64,000 nucleotides of DNA from Darksidea phi (taxonomy: Eukaryota > Ascomycota > Dothideomycetes > Pleosporales > Lentitheciaceae): assembly GCA_030770425.1 (NCBI GenBank), contig JASJFT010000014.1:248001-312000 (forward strand), read 5' to 3'. The notes below the pieces were generated by a model, which saw nothing but the letters and a program-made list of their open reading frames with translations, was not told where the DNA came from and searched no databases. Position 1 is the stretch's first letter. Every line of letters starts with the position of its first letter. Of the stretch, positions 33,383-49,804 are shown in pieces. A program made the position numbers and the translations under genes.

Positions 33383-36300
33383 TTTTTCTCTCTAACTAAA
33401 AGAGCTTAGCCCCCTTAAGCTTTACTACCTAATCGAGTAACTCTATATAATACTAGTACGTTATTAATAGTAAACCCTACTACTAGCTTATTAAGGGCCC
33501 TCTTTTAAATAATCTCCGCCTTTAAACGGCCTTTAAGAAGCTATTAGTAGACCTCTTATTTCCCTTTTTCTTAATAAATAAGCTATAGTTTAATCTTAAT
33601 ACCTCTCTCTTTTTAAGACTTTTAATAGTAAGTTAGTATAATTATAAAGATAAGCTTTCTCTAACTAGACTAATATATTATTATAAAACTAATTAGTCTC
33701 TAATTTAGTCTTAACTTCTTAATAAGCTTCTTTATCTTTATATAATTCTTAAACTCTTACTTAATAACTTTATAATAATATCTATAAATAAGTCTTTAAA
33801 TACTCTTACTTTAACTTCTTCGTAGTTAATAGCTAGTTAAAATATATATAAAAGACTTCTCTTAATACTCTTTTAGACTCTTTAACCTTCTCTTTATAAT
33901 TACTCTTTTTATTTACTAGTTTAATAGTCTCTTAAGCCTCTAGCTTCTTAGTCTTTAAGCCTTTTACTTCTTCTTCTAGCTATATCTTTTAAGAGTATAT
34001 CTATCAACCTATTACTAGATAATACTACTATAGATACCTTTAGTAGTAGTAGTAGTAGCTAATACCCTTCTAACTAGCCTCTAGGAGGTAAAAAAGGTAA
34101 TTAAGAATTAAAGCTCTATAATTATTCTTTAATAATAATTAATATTATTATTTTAAAGTAGTATAAGTTTTCTCTTTCTAATTAGTAGCTACCTATATTA
34201 ATTTACTAATAATAACCTTATAGACTAATTAAATTATTAATTAAACTTTTTAAATTAATTTTAGCTATTACCTCTATAAAATCGAGTATCGAGATATCTC
34301 TTTAGGGTTTATTCTATATACTAATACTATTTAGTATATAGTTTAATATAACTTTACTATTATTAAAGAGACTAACTTTCTTATAAAAGATAATATAATA
34401 GTCTATAAGTTCTTTAGTTTAGGAACTTAATAAAATTTCTATTTATAAAATATTTAAACTAGTATATACTATTATACTACTTAAACTAAAAGTTATAGTA
34501 GTAAGAATAATCTAATTTATAATTAGTATACTAATTTAAGAACTAGTAAGATCTAAACTAATTATTAGTAAGTCTAATAAAATAAGTAATTAATAGTCTA
34601 AGAATCCTATATTAACTATATTATTAATAGAAATTTAAGATTTTACTCTATATTTTATAAGTTATTTTTAATTTTCTTCTTTTATCTTTACTTACTAATC
34701 TATCGAACTAAGTAATACTAGTACTATATATCTACTTATTAAGATTAATTTTAGTAATATTATAGACCTAAATAAGATATAGTTATACTATTCTTTCTTT
34801 TAAACTTCTTTAACTAACTTTTATACTAATAATTCTTCTTTAAGCTTTTAACTAGGCTCTTAATTAGACTCTTTTTTAAGTCCTCTTTTATACTACTTTA
34901 TAATCTAGCTCCTTAATAAGTTTATTAGAACTAAGTTAATTAAGCTATACTTTTATCTTTAATCTTCTAACTATTCTTAATAATTATTTAGATCTAATTA
35001 GGGTAGCTTTAGTAATATTAAGTAAGAGTAGCGCGAGTTAATTAAATATTAATATTAATAATATAAGCTCTAAGTATAGTATAAGTACTAAAACTAATAT
35101 TATAGTAATTCTTTAGTTTAATCTAGCTATTTATTATCTCTAAATCCTAATTATCTATATATCTAGTCTAATTTATTTACTATAGCTTATACTACTAATA
35201 AGATATTAAAAAATTCTAATATACTAATAATTTCTTATTAATTATTTAAAGATAAGGATAAGAGTTTTAAAGATATCTATTATAGCGACTATAATAGTAG
35301 TAGAGGTCGTAGTAGTAGTAGTAGTACTATTACTACTTAGGCTATATAGATTTTCTAGGTTTTACTTCTTTAACTAGTAATTAGCTCTTATTTCTCCTCT
35401 TTATAGCTTCTTATATCTAGCTTCTAGTATTTTTATATAGTCTTTAAGATTCTATAGACTAGCTTATAACTTTTAAAATCTTACTTTTTAATCTATTTCT
35501 TTCTTATTACTAATAACCCTTCTCCGCTAGGTCTATAATAATAATAATAAGAAATAAAAACTAGAAAATTAAAATAAATAAATAGTTTTAATTATAACTT
35601 AGGACCTACGACCTCTTTCTAACTAGATTAACTATTCCTTAGTTAATTATTCTTTATTATTACTCTCTAATTTACTACTAATTACCTAATATTTCGCCTC
35701 TTTAACCTCTAGTCTAACTATAGGCTATTAGATAATAATCTTTAGTAATAGAGCTTACTTCTATATTAAGGGTATTTCTATTATAGGAAACTTTATATAA
35801 TTAATCTATACTTATATTATTAAGTACTTTTTATTTAGCTCTTTAACTTCTTTATACCTTAGAGCTCTTAGTATTAAATAATAATTATTAATTAATAGGT
35901 TCTCTTTAATTAGCTTTAGTCTACCTTATATTTCTATTATCTTATTATTAGAATCCTTCTAATAGAACTACTTTAACTAATTATTATATATAATATAAGT
36001 AAATAAAGTCCTATTAAGCTTTATAAGTTTATAGTATAAGTACTCTATTCTAGCTTCTACTATATAATATAGTTCTAGTTATCTATTATTAAACTTCTAC
36101 TTTACTAATTAATTATTAGCTCTAATAGTATCCTAAATAAGAATTAAATCTCTAGCTATAAGATTACTCTAATTATCTTTTACTTAATTCTATTAATTAG
36201 CTATCTTAAGCCTATACTACTAGGTATAATTAATTACTTCTACTAGCTTCTCGTCCTTCTACTTAAGTTATTTTACTTAAAATATAAATAAATTAGAAGT

Positions 36301-39300
36301 TAAAACTATCTTATTTTATAAAAGTATTTACTACGATTCTAAACTAAGTTTAATTAATAGAATAGACTAAATTTCTATTATTAGCTTAGTTAGTATATAT
36401 TTAATTAAGCGTTAGATTATTACTCTATTAACCTATAATACTAATAGTAGGTTCTCTAACTAATAATCTAGTAATTTTACTAGTATAATAACTAGTAATT
36501 AATAACCTCTTTTAATTAAGTCTTATATCTTTAAATTATATAAAAATACTTAAATTTTATATATTTTATAATATTTAGTTAATACTTTAATTACTAACCT
36601 ATTCTCGAGCTCTTTATTAATACTTAACTAGAAGAATACTTTCTATTAGTAAATAATATCCTAATAAATAAACTTTATAATATTTTTAGACGTAATATTC
36701 TTTAAAGCTCTAACTTTAATCTATTCTAATAAATATTCGCGTATAATTATAAGAAACTAAACTTCTTCTTTACTAATAAGTATATAAATAATATTAATAG
36801 TCTATTAGTTCTATATAATTCTAGAGTTACTAATCTTAAATATCTCTTCTATTTTATTATTTTACTTTTATTAATACTTAAGGTAGCTCTAAAGTTCTTT
36901 TATTACTATTTAAAACTAATTTTTCTACTAAAACTAATACTAAATTACTATAAATATTTCTTAAATATCTTAATAGTATAATATTTAATAAACTTTCTAT
37001 ACTAAAGTCTTCTAAATATTAGAATTATTAACTACTCGTCGAATAGCTAGATTCTAGGTTAACTTTTTAAAAAGATATCTATTTTTTATAAAGAAAGTCT
37101 ATATAGCCTTTACCTAGTTTCTTTTTTTACTTCTTAATAGTCTATTAGGCTTATACGTTATATATAGGAAGTAAGTAATCTCTTTTAATTTATCTAAATA
37201 GCTATTATTAAGAATTCTTAAATTAATAATAATAAAGACTTCTACTAACTTATTATATTTATTAATAATATAGTTTATAAATAGCTTTAAGTCTTCTTCT
37301 TCTTCCTAGAGTTAAATTTATTCTTCTAATTAAGAATATTTTAATAAGATATTAGTAATTATATTCTTCTTCCTAGGCCTATATTATATTTTAAAGTTCT
37401 AGAGTAGAATTATAGTAAGCTATTAATTTATTACTAACCTAAGAAGATTAGTAGATAACTAATTAAGCTATATAATTAAGGTACTAGTATTAGTCTTAAT
37501 AGTAAATCGAGTACTATAAAGGTATAAACTAAACTTCTTTAGTATTTAAAGTACTACCTTATATTTTAACTTAGTAGAGTACTACTTTAATTTAGTCTTA
37601 AATTATAGTATACTTTTAAATTTAATAGGATATTAAAGGTTATCCTTTCTAATCTATTCGAGTACTACTTTATTATCTTATTAACTAGTATCTATATATA
37701 GATAAACTTAATATCTTAATTTAATATTTAGTACTACTAAAGTAGGTATTAACGTAATATTAGTTTTTAAGATTCTTATAACTTCTTTTTAAAACTTTTT
37801 TTATATTTATTTAATATTTTTATAAAGTAGTTAAAATAAGAATTCTACCTTAAAAAAGAAGTAAAAGACTTATTACTAATAGTAAATATAAATCTTAATA
37901 AACTATTAAATCTCTTTAGTATTTTTATATTCTAACTAGTTCTAGATCTTCGCTATCTTACTATTATTAGGAAATTATTCTTTAATATCTACTTTATAAC
38001 CTATAATACCTAATTAGAAGACTTCTTAATAGAACTTAGTATTTAATACTATTACTTCTACGTATTTAATATTTATTATTACTATATCTAGTTTTTAAAT
38101 ATACTTAAATATATATTAATAAATTTTAGATAATACTTCTTCTTTACTATAAATACTAGAAGGACTAGCTACTACGATATTATTAATAAATAGTAATATA
38201 TTAGGGAAGTATTTCTTTAGAATCTTTATTACTATTCTTTAAAATATCGCTACTAAATTAGTTACGTCTATTAGAATAATATACTATCTTACTAGTCTAA
38301 TAAATATTTAGAAAGCTATCTTATTTCTTAAACTTATATAAAGTAGTATTTAATTATAGCCTAAAAATAGATCGAAGAATAAATAGATAGCTCTTCTAGC
38401 TAGCTATTTTAAAAATTTATTAATAAAAGGTAGAAGGTTTATATCCCTCTTAGTAAAACTATTTAAGATTTAAGTATTATTAATTAATTAGTAATCTTTA
38501 TTCTTCTTAGATATTAGAAATTATAAATTATAATATTAATTATTATATATTTTAAGGGTACCTTAAACGATTCTTTTATAGATTATTTAAATAATAATTA
38601 GTTTAAGTCTTTTAAAATATTAAAAACCTTTTACTTATTAGATTTTATAAGGTACTATTTAAATCTAATATAGAGATACTATATTAGAATAAATAATTAT
38701 TATCTTTAAGAAATTCTATACTAAAGTAGTCTTTTAATAGTATATTAGCTCGTATATAAGCTTTATCTTAGTAGATTAAAGATCTTCTTTAATATATATC
38801 TTCTTTATTTAACTAGACGTTAATTACTAATCTCTTAAGAAGTTCGTATATCTAAACTTAAAGATTTTATTAAATATATCTACTTCTATCTTTCTTAATA
38901 ATATATATTTAAGTTACTATTAAATAGCTCTTTCTTTCTAATTCTTTCTTTTAAAATCTATCTTAGTATTCTTATAAGACTTATTAATAGGTTAGACCTT
39001 TTTATTAACTATTTTATAAAGGGTATTAACTTACCTATCTTACTATTAGGAGTACTAATTCTTTTTTATAATATATTAGTTTATTTCTAAAAGTATTTAT
39101 TTAACCTTAGTATTAGAACTTAAATCTTAATTTAACTTCTTATCGTAGCTATCTAGATAAATTAACCCGCTCTATTTAAAATATTATTAATACTAATTAA
39201 CTATTAATACTTCTAATACCTTTACTTTATCTACTCTTTTACTAATTACCTATTACTAAGATATTAATATCTTTATCTCCTCTTTATTCTTTTCTTTCTT

Positions 39301-42300
39301 CTCTTTCTTCTTTATATCTTCTTTTATCTTCTTAGTACCCTTCTTCTCTTTATTCTCTTCTACTACTTTAGTACCCTCTCCTTCTAATAAAGAGTTAATA
39401 GTATTAGCTTTAGTAGAAATTAATATATCTTTAATTTTTACTTTATTAGTATTATAGTTATAATTATTTAAGTTATCTAAATTAATATTATTACTACCCT
39501 TTATATCTCTATTAAACCCCTTCCGATTCTTTAATAGCTAAAGTTTTAAATATTAATAAAATAGAGAATATACTATCTTAAAAGGTATACTTCTTAGACT
39601 TTTTCTAAAGAATTATTATCTATTTTATAGTTTATTATTAGGGCTAGATTTAATCTAAGAAAAGAAATAATCTTCTACCTATTTAATATAGTAATTTTAT
39701 AGTAATAATAATCTATTAGAGTAAATTTTATCTCTAAATATATAACTATATACTAGAAAGTATCTAATATTAATAGTCTTTAAACGTTCCTTATAATCTT
39801 AAAATAGGTAGGTATAATAATAGTACTAATTATTACTAGAATATTATAGACTATTTCTATATACTTATCTACTAATCTATTAGTAATAACTATTTTAGTA
39901 TACTCTTTAAGTAGAAGATAACCTTAATCTTTATTCTAAATATAGATATTTAATACTTACGTAGTAGAGAGATATATTATATTTAACTTTATACTACTAT
40001 TAAGAATTACTTTATAAAGATTACTTATAATAATAATTTAATAAATAAAAATCTTTAATTTTATAGTTATTACTCTAAGCTAGTCTTTAAGGTATTTATA
40101 TTTATCTATTATAATATAGTCTAATTTATTATTATAGCTATCTTTAGTTTCTTAGATATTATAATACTAAGCTACTTATACTTTAAGTATCTCTTTAATC
40201 TATTAAATTAAATATAGGTTTAAAGTCTAAAGTTTTATTAATATAAATAGGTCTAAGTCTACTATTACTCCTTTTCTATTTATAGTATATACCTCTTCTA
40301 ACCTACTATTAGAATTATAACTTTTTACTTATTTAGCTATATTAAGAAGCTTTAATATAATATTAATAATTTAGTTTTAAGATAATAATATAGTTATAGT
40401 TAGTCTATAGACTTCCTACTAGAGAATAATAACTAAAATTAAACTTATTATTAGTTACTAAACTATATATATTAACTCTTTATTAATAAACGTTTATATA
40501 ATTACTACCTTTAGTAGTTTTTTTTTAATAATTAGTTAAGATTCCTAGCTTACCTAAATAGTCTATAAACTTAAGACTTTTAATATTACTCTCTAATTTA
40601 AAGATTATTTTATTATATCTATTATAGCTTCTTTATTTAGATTAAGTATAGAGATAGAGTTATAGAACTTCCTAATTATTTATTAATATTATTCTATCTT
40701 ATCGGCCTCCCTTACTAGGAGATCGACTAACTTAATATCCTTAATCTTTACCTTTAACTTTAGCTTTATAATATAATTACTTAATACTTTATCGACTACT
40801 ATAAGAGGATAATTCTAGCCTTTTATTTTAATTTTATTTACTTCTATTAACGATACTTTAATACTTTTAATTATTAATTACTTCTATAGTATATAATAGA
40901 AAGTTATAGCCTTCTTTAAATCCTTCTTTTTAAAAGCTAATAATCTATTATTAATAATATTATTTATAATTTCGATAGTATTTATATTACTACTAGTTAC
41001 TAGATAATTCTTCTTTCTATTAAGCTCTTTTATATTAGTAAATAGTCTTACTAACTCTATATTAGTTACTCTATAGTACTTTATTATTTAAGAAATAAAG
41101 TACTTCTATATATTATTAAGAGTAGTATAAGACTTTTAGCTATAAAGCTTCTCTTTATAAAGATAAAATAAATTATAATACTATTTAAACTAGTTAGTCT
41201 TCTTATTCTTCTTCTTATAGTACTAGTTATTATTAAGAAGCTTTCTCTATAGAAGATATTTTTAAATTTAATAATCTATTAAGTTATAAATAATATATTC
41301 TACCTTCTAAAACTTCTAATTACTAATTATTTATATATTTATTTTTAGATTTTATATCTAGTTATAGGAGCTTATATATAATTTATTATTATACTTAAAA
41401 TAAAAAGTAGATTTAACTAGCTTATAAAAAGTATAGTAATAATTATTCTCTTATATAAATACTAATTAGGTTATAGAAGTACTCTATTACTAAGTATTAA
41501 ACTACTATTAGATTAAGACTAATTTCTTTATACTATTAATAAACTACTTAATCTAAGAATTAGACGATAGTTAAATAATTATTATTAATCTTTCTAATAG
41601 TACTACGGGCTTTTATTACTAAGGGTATATAAATTTAACTAAGTAGAAAAGCTACTACTTAATATAAGTTTTAATCTTCCTATACGTTAGCTAGCTAGTT
41701 ATTAGATTAGTATTTAGATTTAGTATAAATATAGCTTCTTTCTATTTATATAATAATTAAAGGTATTAGTATATCTTCTTTAACTTAAAGAAATATATAT
41801 CTTTATTAATTAGTTAGTACTTCTTATTTATATTAAATATAATTATTATTTAGTTATTATACTTTAATTCTTTAAAGAATAACTACTTAAGCTCGATCTC
41901 TATAATTTATAATTAGTTTAATACTCTACTACTATATATTAAGAACTAGTAATAGTATTTATTAAATAGAAGAAGTAATTAATAGACCTTTACTAGCTAT
42001 AATTTAAGAAAGATATAAGTAGTTTTTTACTATTTAATATCTTTACTAGTATATTTCTTTTAAAGTATTAATTTAAATATAGTCTAACTTTATACTAAGA
42101 ATATATAATAATATATTTTAATAATATATACTCTTTAAAATAAATTATAAAAATAGAAAAGAAACTTCTTCTTATCTTACTTATTTTACTCTACTCTATT
42201 TATACTAAACTTATAGTTCTTTAGAAACTATATAATATTTATACTAGTAAATAATAGTATATTAGAATTATATAGTAAAAATAGGAAATAGATATTTATT

Positions 42301-42863
42301 CTCTTATTAATTAATTACTAGGGTTAGTCTATAATTAGAATAATAGTTACTCTAAGAATTAATAAATTAAATACTAATATTAATAATTTCTTAAATTTCT
42401 TCTTTTAGAGTTCTAAATAATAAAGCTTATAGTCTATTATATTATCTTTATTATTATTTAACTTATCCTTACTCTTAGAGCTATTATCTAAGCTAACTTT
42501 ACTAACTTTAATATAAGATTAACGACTCTTCTAAATACTCTTCTTTTCTAACTCCTTTTAAATTAATTAAATTAATTATCTCTCCTTTTAATTATATTTT
42601 ACCTTCTTTTTCTTCTTTTTACTTTTTTCTTTTTTAGGCTAGCCTTACTCTAAAGTACTAGTAGGTATATTAATAAATAATAAGTCTTTAATTTTAAAGA
42701 TCTTTTCTTTTCTTTTATTAGATAAGTTTTCTTTTTATTTAAGAAGTAGTTAGTTACTTAACTAAAAGTATTTAAAGAATAACTACTTAAAGCTAACTAG
42801 TACTATTTTAAATATTAACTAATAAAGTTTTAATTAAGTATAGTAATAATAATAAGAGGGTAT

Positions 42864-43304
42864 TATTATAACCTAGGTTATTATAATAATATAAGTACGT
42901 AGAAGGTAGGAATCTCGTATACTTAGGAAATATATTATTATATAACTTAATTAAAGGTTAGTTATAACTTAGCTAACTAAGTACTATAGTATACTTAGTA
43001 ATTAGTATTACTTAGTAGTACTAATTAACTAATTAGTACTAATTATCTTCTTTACCCTTAGATATATAATTAAGCTTAAGGACCTTTAGAGTACTTATAT
43101 TTAACTTTATAAATAGTTTAATATATTAGTTATAACTCCTAATACTCTTATTAAATAAATACTACTATATACTAGCTTAGTATTATACTATTCTTTAACT
43201 TAGATTATCCCTAAGAACTAACTAAACGTTCTAGCTAATTATCCTTAGACTAATTATTCGAAGTTCTTCGAATATCTTTAATTTCTAAAATCTAAGATTT
43301 AATA
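42864..43304 (+). repeat. 5' LTR of nested chromovirus
   Basis: 441 bp, matching 49364-49804 at constant 6500-bp offset. Begins TATTATAACCTAGG here (TATTACGATCTAG in the 3' copy), pointing to an ancestral TGTTACGACCTAGGTCG start with a palindromic core. Differences are C/T and G/A. Ends in AATA, the likely mutated form of a CA terminus. Confidence 0.9.
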
Positions 43305-46300
43305 TTTTAAATACCCTTAAGATATCTAACGCTTCGATAAATAGTAATTAACTACGAGCTACTATCTTCGAATACTCTAAGGTCGCTAAGCCTAACCTCT
43401 ACTATAGGGACTAAGCTAAGCTCGAAGACTAGCTTTTATAGTTTAACTTATTCTTTAAGTTTAAAGATAATAAGATCGATAATAATAATAAAGCTTCCTT
43501 AATAATAATATATATAAGGGGTACTATCGTTAAATAGGTTAAACTATACTTAGTTAAGTATATAGATAGTAATAATAATAATACTAGTATTATATAAATA
43601 TTCGAAGACTACGATAACTTTAAGACTAGGATTTAATAGGTCTTTAGAATTTCGAATAAATTAAGCGTTATAGAATAAAAAATTTAGTATCTTAAGTAAA
43701 TCTAATTAGCTACTAATTATACTAACTTATTCTAATAGTACGCTATATAGACGGAATAGGATAATAAGATACTTATAATTATATACTAATAAGGATTAAA
43801 GAATAACGTTAAGACTAAGCTTATACGTAATAGTATAATAATCGCTATACTCGATAACCTTATTAATAAATTAATCTATCTTAATAATAACTTATACGAA
43901 CTAGCTTAGAAGACTTACTAGTATAGTAAGAAAGATTATAAAAGGGTATAATTATACTCTAACGAACCGCGTAAATATATATTAATCTTTAAAAAGTAAG
44001 AGTATAAGGACCTATATAGACTAGAGCTAATAAAAGGAGTCTAGTTCGAAAATCTTACTAAGGAAGAAGATAAGAATAAAAGATAGCCTAATAAAGATAA
44101 AGAAAAATATACGTATTATAATTATAGTAAGCTAGAATACCTAGTAAAAAACTATTAATTACCTAGAAGGGTATAATAACTAAACGTATTAATTAATACT
44201 AATATATCCCTAGACGTAGATAAAAATAATAACGACTAGAAGATCGTAACTTTATAGTTCAAGAATCTAAAGATAGAAGAAAAAAAGGAAAATAATTTAC
44301 CCGTATCTAGGACTAAGGACGAATACTAGTTAGTAAAAAAAGAATAATCGATCTTTAGATATAGCGAAATAATTAAATAGGATAAAGAGAAATAGGTTAA
44401 CTAAGATAATAAGACTTAGAAATTCCTCGAGAAAGAAATAAAACTTACTAACTATAAGAAACGGGAAATCTACTAGTAAATTAAGGAATAGATAGAAAGA
44501 TATAAAAAGGCTAATATTATAGCTTATAACTTATTATCCTATAACTTAGATAAGGAGAATATTAGTCTATTAAATAAGAACTTAAGATTCTAGAAATAGT
44601 ATAAGTATTAATATAATACTACTAGTTAAGTAAAAGTCCTATAGGAGCTTATAGAAAACGAGCTAATAACGATATAATAATAAGAATATATTAGTTACCT
44701 TTAGTAAAATTTAGAAAATAAGCCCTTAACTAGAATAAGGAAAGAAGATATTAAATAATATAAAAGGCTTATAGAAGATAACTTAACTTTAATCTATAAT
44801 AACGAGTATCTTATACGAAAATAAGCGAAACTAGAGGCTAAATAACGAAACTAGATTAATAATAAGTTATAAGATAGTAATATCTATAAACTTAAGTTAC
44901 TAGTATCTCTTTTAATACCCTAGTATAAACTCGACTACTAAAATAGATAATACGTACTTATATTATAGATAGTATACTACTATAACTACTATACTATATA
45001 TTACTCTAATAAGACTAGAAGTAGATAGTTTCTATTTAGACGGACTACTTATAAGTATTAATAGTACGACTATATAAATAATATATATAGAATATACCTA
45101 TAAGATAAGTATAATCGACTCTATTTTCTAGGTAAAGAAGACCTTACGGAAATATTCTAAATATAAATACTAGTTAATAGAGTATATATTATTAAGAAAT
45201 AGTAATTATATCTATACCTAGATTATATATAATATACTCGAGCTAAGAAATAAAATAGATTTAAATTTAATAAGACTTTTTTAAGATAGTACCTCGTACT
45301 AGGACTAGTATATAAGAATATAATATTATTAGAGCTAATATAAATAAACTAATAAGAGTCCTAATTACGATAAAAGATTATTAAATAAAGGTATTAATAG
45401 ACTATAGAGTATAAGAAAACTATATTTCTATAAGAGCCGTATTTATAATAGAACTATAACCTCTTAAGAAATAATATCTATATCTACTTAATATTATTAA
45501 CGAAGAATAAATATCTAAATAATTAATAATTACCTATAAGGTTATAAATATACCTATAAAGATTTAAGACTATACTAAGAAGATAACCCTAGATTATTTT
45601 AAACTAGCTATCTATAATATTATATTAGGACTATCTTAGTTACGGAAGTATAATCCCTAAGTTAACTAGAAAAATAGAACTATTATACTAGGGAATTATA
45701 ACTATACCTATAATTCTAAGCCTACGTATTAGTAGAGTTTAATAGTAGATAAGAAAGTAATTAATAATATTATTTTAAATAAAGACGTATCTAAGTAAGT
45801 AGTTAACTTTATAGATACTAAAAGGTTAATAGGTTATAAAGTAAGAGTTATTAGAGATAAGATATATATACCTCTAGATATCCCTAAAGAGTATAAAAAA
45901 TAGAAATATCTTTTTTAGGAAGATATAGATATAACTATACTACCTAAGTATAAATCCTAGAATTATAAAATTATTCTATAAGAAGGAAAGTAGCTAACTT
46001 TCGGACTACTTTATATATTAATAGAAAAAGAATTAAAAGCTCTTAAGGAGTATCTTAAGAAGAGTTTAAAGAAAGGATATATATAACTATTATAGTTACT
46101 AGTAGACTATCTAGTTCTCTTCGTTCTAAAGAAGGATAAATTATTATAATTATATATAGATTTCCGTAAACTAAATGATATTATAATTAAGAATTATTAT
46201 TTATTACTAAATATCTTAGAACTCTAAGATCGACTAGTTTATATAAAGATATTTATAGTACTCGATTTAAGAGATAGCTATTATTTAATATATATAAAGA

Positions 46301-49300
46301 AAGGTAAAGAATAGAAGATAGCTTTTAGGATATAGTACGAATACTACGAGTATACTATAATACCTTTTAATCTTATTAACGCCCTAGTAACGTTCTAAAT
46401 ATTAATTAATAACGTACTACGAGTATATTTAGACGACTTCGTCGTAGTATACCTTAATAATATACTTATATATTTATAAAACCCCGAAGAATATATAAAG
46501 TATATTAAGATAGTACTTAGTTACTTAGAGAAAGTAGATTTATAACTTAAACTAGAGAAATATAAATTCTATAAAATAGAGGTAGATTTTCTTAAATTCG
46601 TAGTTAATATATAAGAAGTTAAGATAAGCCCTAAGAAGATATAAATAGTATAAGACTAGCTATAGCTAATAATAGTTAAAGGAATATAGGAATTCCTAGG
46701 TTTTTATAACTTTAACTAATAGTTTATAGAGTATTACTCTATAAAGATATTACTACTTATTAAGCTTATAAGAAAAGATATACCTTTTAAGTAGGAAGAT
46801 AAATAAGAAAATATATTCTAGACTTTAAAATAAGTATATATTAAACCTTTAGTATTAGTAAGCTTTCGATTAAACGAACTCTTATAAATTAAAATAGATA
46901 TATTAGACCTCGTACTAGAAGCTTATATAAGCTAAGAATAAGATAGAAAGTAGTATCTAATTACCTACTATTTTAGAAAGTTTATAGAACTAGAAGAAAG
47001 ATATAATATATATAATAAGAAACTAATAGTAATAATTAATTCTTTAAAGTATTAGAGGATCTACGTAAAGAGCTACTTAGATTTAACTATTTTTATAGAT
47101 TATAAGAACCTTATATATTTCCTTATAACGAAGAAACTTAATAAATAATAGATTTAATAGGCTAAATTACTCGGATAATATAAGTTTAGGATTATCTATA
47201 TACCTAGTAAAGATAATAATAGAGTAGATATACTAAGTAGACGAAAAGATATTATAGGAGAAAAAGAAACTATAAATATAGTAATTCTTATAATATACGA
47301 AGACGGATTACTAGGACTAGTACGATAGCTAAATAACCTTCTATAAATAATAAATTCCGTACTAGAGAAGCTATAGGAAGAAATAATTAGATAATATTAT
47401 AACGACCCTATATATAGATATCCTAGTATATAATAAACGATAGAACTTATATAATATAACTATAAGTTCTATAATATAAAAGAAAAAGTTACTAAATATA
47501 TTAAGAAATATATAGATTACTAACGAAATAAGTATAGTATATATATATAGTATAGTAAAATATAAGCTATAAGACTATCTAATAAACTATAAATAGATAT
47601 TACGATAGACTTTATAATAGAACTACCTTAGTCTAAGGATTTAGCTACGAATATTATATATAATACTATCTTAGTTATTATTAATAGATTTACTAAATAT
47701 ACTAAAATAATACTATTTAAAGATAACTTTATAGTAGTATAATTAGGATATATAATCCTCGATAGATTAGTAAGATATTATAGTATTCTAAAGTTAATTA
47801 TTAGTAATAGAGATAAGCTTTTTATACCTAACTACTAGATAACGTTAATTACTATAATTAGAATAAAACGAAAACTCTTTACGATATACTACCTATAGAT
47901 AGATAGATAGATAGAAAGAATAAACTATATTATAAAGACCTATCTATGGATATATAGTAACCTAAAGTAAAATAATTAGATATTATTATTACTAATAGTA
48001 TAACTAGTATATAATAATAAAATATCGAAATCTATAGGATAAATACCGTTCTATATAAATTATAGGAAGTACCTAAATCTCTTTACTAGAATACTTCTAA
48101 GTTAAAAAATAGAATTAGCTATAAAGATAGTAGAGGAACTTAGAGATATATACGAATAGTTATACCTAAACTTTAAGATAATATAATATAAAAGTATTTT
48201 CTATATTAATAAGAAACAAAAAATAGTATCTTAGTTAAAGAGAGGGGATAAAGTATATCTTTTTATAAAAGATCTATAAACTAAATAACTAAGTAAAGGA
48301 CTTAATAATATTAAAGTCAGACTATTTTTAATTTCTAAACGAATTAACCTAGTTAACTATAAATTAGAGCTACTTAGAGATATAAAAGTCTATTTAGTAT
48401 TCTATATATCTAAACTTAAACTAGTAGATCTAGTAATACTAATCTAAATAGGGTTTTAGTATAAGATTAAAGAAGACGACGAGTTTAAAGTTAAAGATAT
48501 CCTAGACTAATAGGTTAGGAATCGGAATAAGGAATATCTAATTAAATAGAAAGATTACCCTTAATCTAATAATATATAGAAACTAGAAATAAATCTTAAA
48601 GAATACGAACGACTTATATAAGAATTCTATAAAAAACGACGACGCTACTAGTAATACTATAATAGGTTAATAGGTACCTTCGGAAGCCTTTTAGATAATA
48701 CTATTAATAAGAGAGATATCTTAGAAATTATTAGGGAAACCCTTAAATATACCCTAGGTAGTAGGAGAAAGATTCGGACTAGAACCCTTAGATAGCTTAA
48801 GAAATAGTATAGTCTCTATAGCCTTAGCTTCTTTTAACTCTAAAATCTTATACTCTTTAATAATAATTACCTCTTTAGTTCGACGATTAAGTAAATCTAT
48901 TTACTAATATAGTTATTCTTCTTTAGCTCGTATAATACGTAAATCTTCTAATACTCTCTTATAAGCCCTTATAGTAATATCTTATACTTTCTTAGTTTCT
49001 TTAAGTTTATTATATAACTTATTCTTCTTAATAGTAAGCTACTTAAACTTAGATTTAGTAACTCGTATATTATACTACTAGCTACGACGTAGGTACTTAC
49101 TATACTTCTTAGATTAAATATAAATCTTATATATATATTTATATATTATATAAGTTAAATATTTCTAAACTATAACTTTATTAAAGGATTCGATAAATTT
49201 ATAAAGATAGTAGTAATAAATAGTACTAGATTTGGTAGGACGCTTTAGTATAATAAGGCGAAGATACGACTAATAATATTTATAATATAGAATAGCCTTA

Positions 49301-49363
49301 GTTATAAACTAACCTAGAACGAGTTATATAACTTAAGAACGAGTCTTTAGAAAGGGAAGATAA

Positions 49364-49804
49364 TATTACGATCTAGATCGTCGTAATAATATAAGTACGT
49401 AGAAGGTAGGAATCTTATATACTTAGGAAATATATTATTATATAACTTAATTAAAGGTTAGTTATAACTTAGCTAACTAAGTACTATAGTATACTTAGTA
49501 ATTAGTATTACTTAGTAATACTAATTAACTAATTAGTACTAATTACCTTCTCTACCCTTAGATATATAATTAAGCTTAAGAACCTTTAGAATACTTATAT
49601 TTAACCTTATAAATAGTTTAATATATTAGTTATAACTCCTAATACTCTTATTAAATAAATACTACTATATACTAGCTTAGTATTATACTATCCTTTAACT
49701 TAGATTATTCCTAAGAACTAACCAAACGTCCTAGCTAACTACCCTTAGACCAATTATCCGAAGTTCTTCGAATATCTTTAATTCCTAAGATTTAGGATTT
49801 AATA
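49364..49804 (+). repeat. 3' LTR of nested chromovirus
   Basis: 441-bp partner of the 5' LTR, less C-depleted at its start (retains ACGATCTAGATCGTCG). Followed immediately by the GGTAT target duplication. Confidence 0.9.

Larger units (their letters stand above)
42864..49804 (+). mobile_element. Complete nested Ty3/gypsy chromovirus, plus strand, RIP-degraded
   Basis: 6941 bp from LTR to LTR, flanked by a perfect 5-bp duplication GGTAT (42859-42863 and 49805-49809), inserted into the outer element. Degraded plus-strand domains appear in the order gag-like region (43.4-44.5 kb), protease region, reverse transcriptase (46.0-46.5 kb; DFRKLNDI, LDLRDSYY and VVYLNNILIY, where the two catalytic Asp of the YLDDILIYS motif read as Asn), RNase H, integrase core (47.5-48.0 kb; DFIIELP, ISNRDKLF for the usual SDRD), and a C-terminal chromodomain at 48505-48620 (NRNKEYLIK, KDYP, ELEINLKEYERLI). 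This is chromovirus gene order. Frequent TAA/TAG codons replace Gln and Trp codons, so the element is dead. Confidence 0.88.

Noticed and set aside
39280..39400. TTC/CTT-rich tract in the RIP block as a microsatellite
   Set aside because: Irregular, and explicable as mutated Lys/Glu-rich coding sequence of the minus-strand retroelement.
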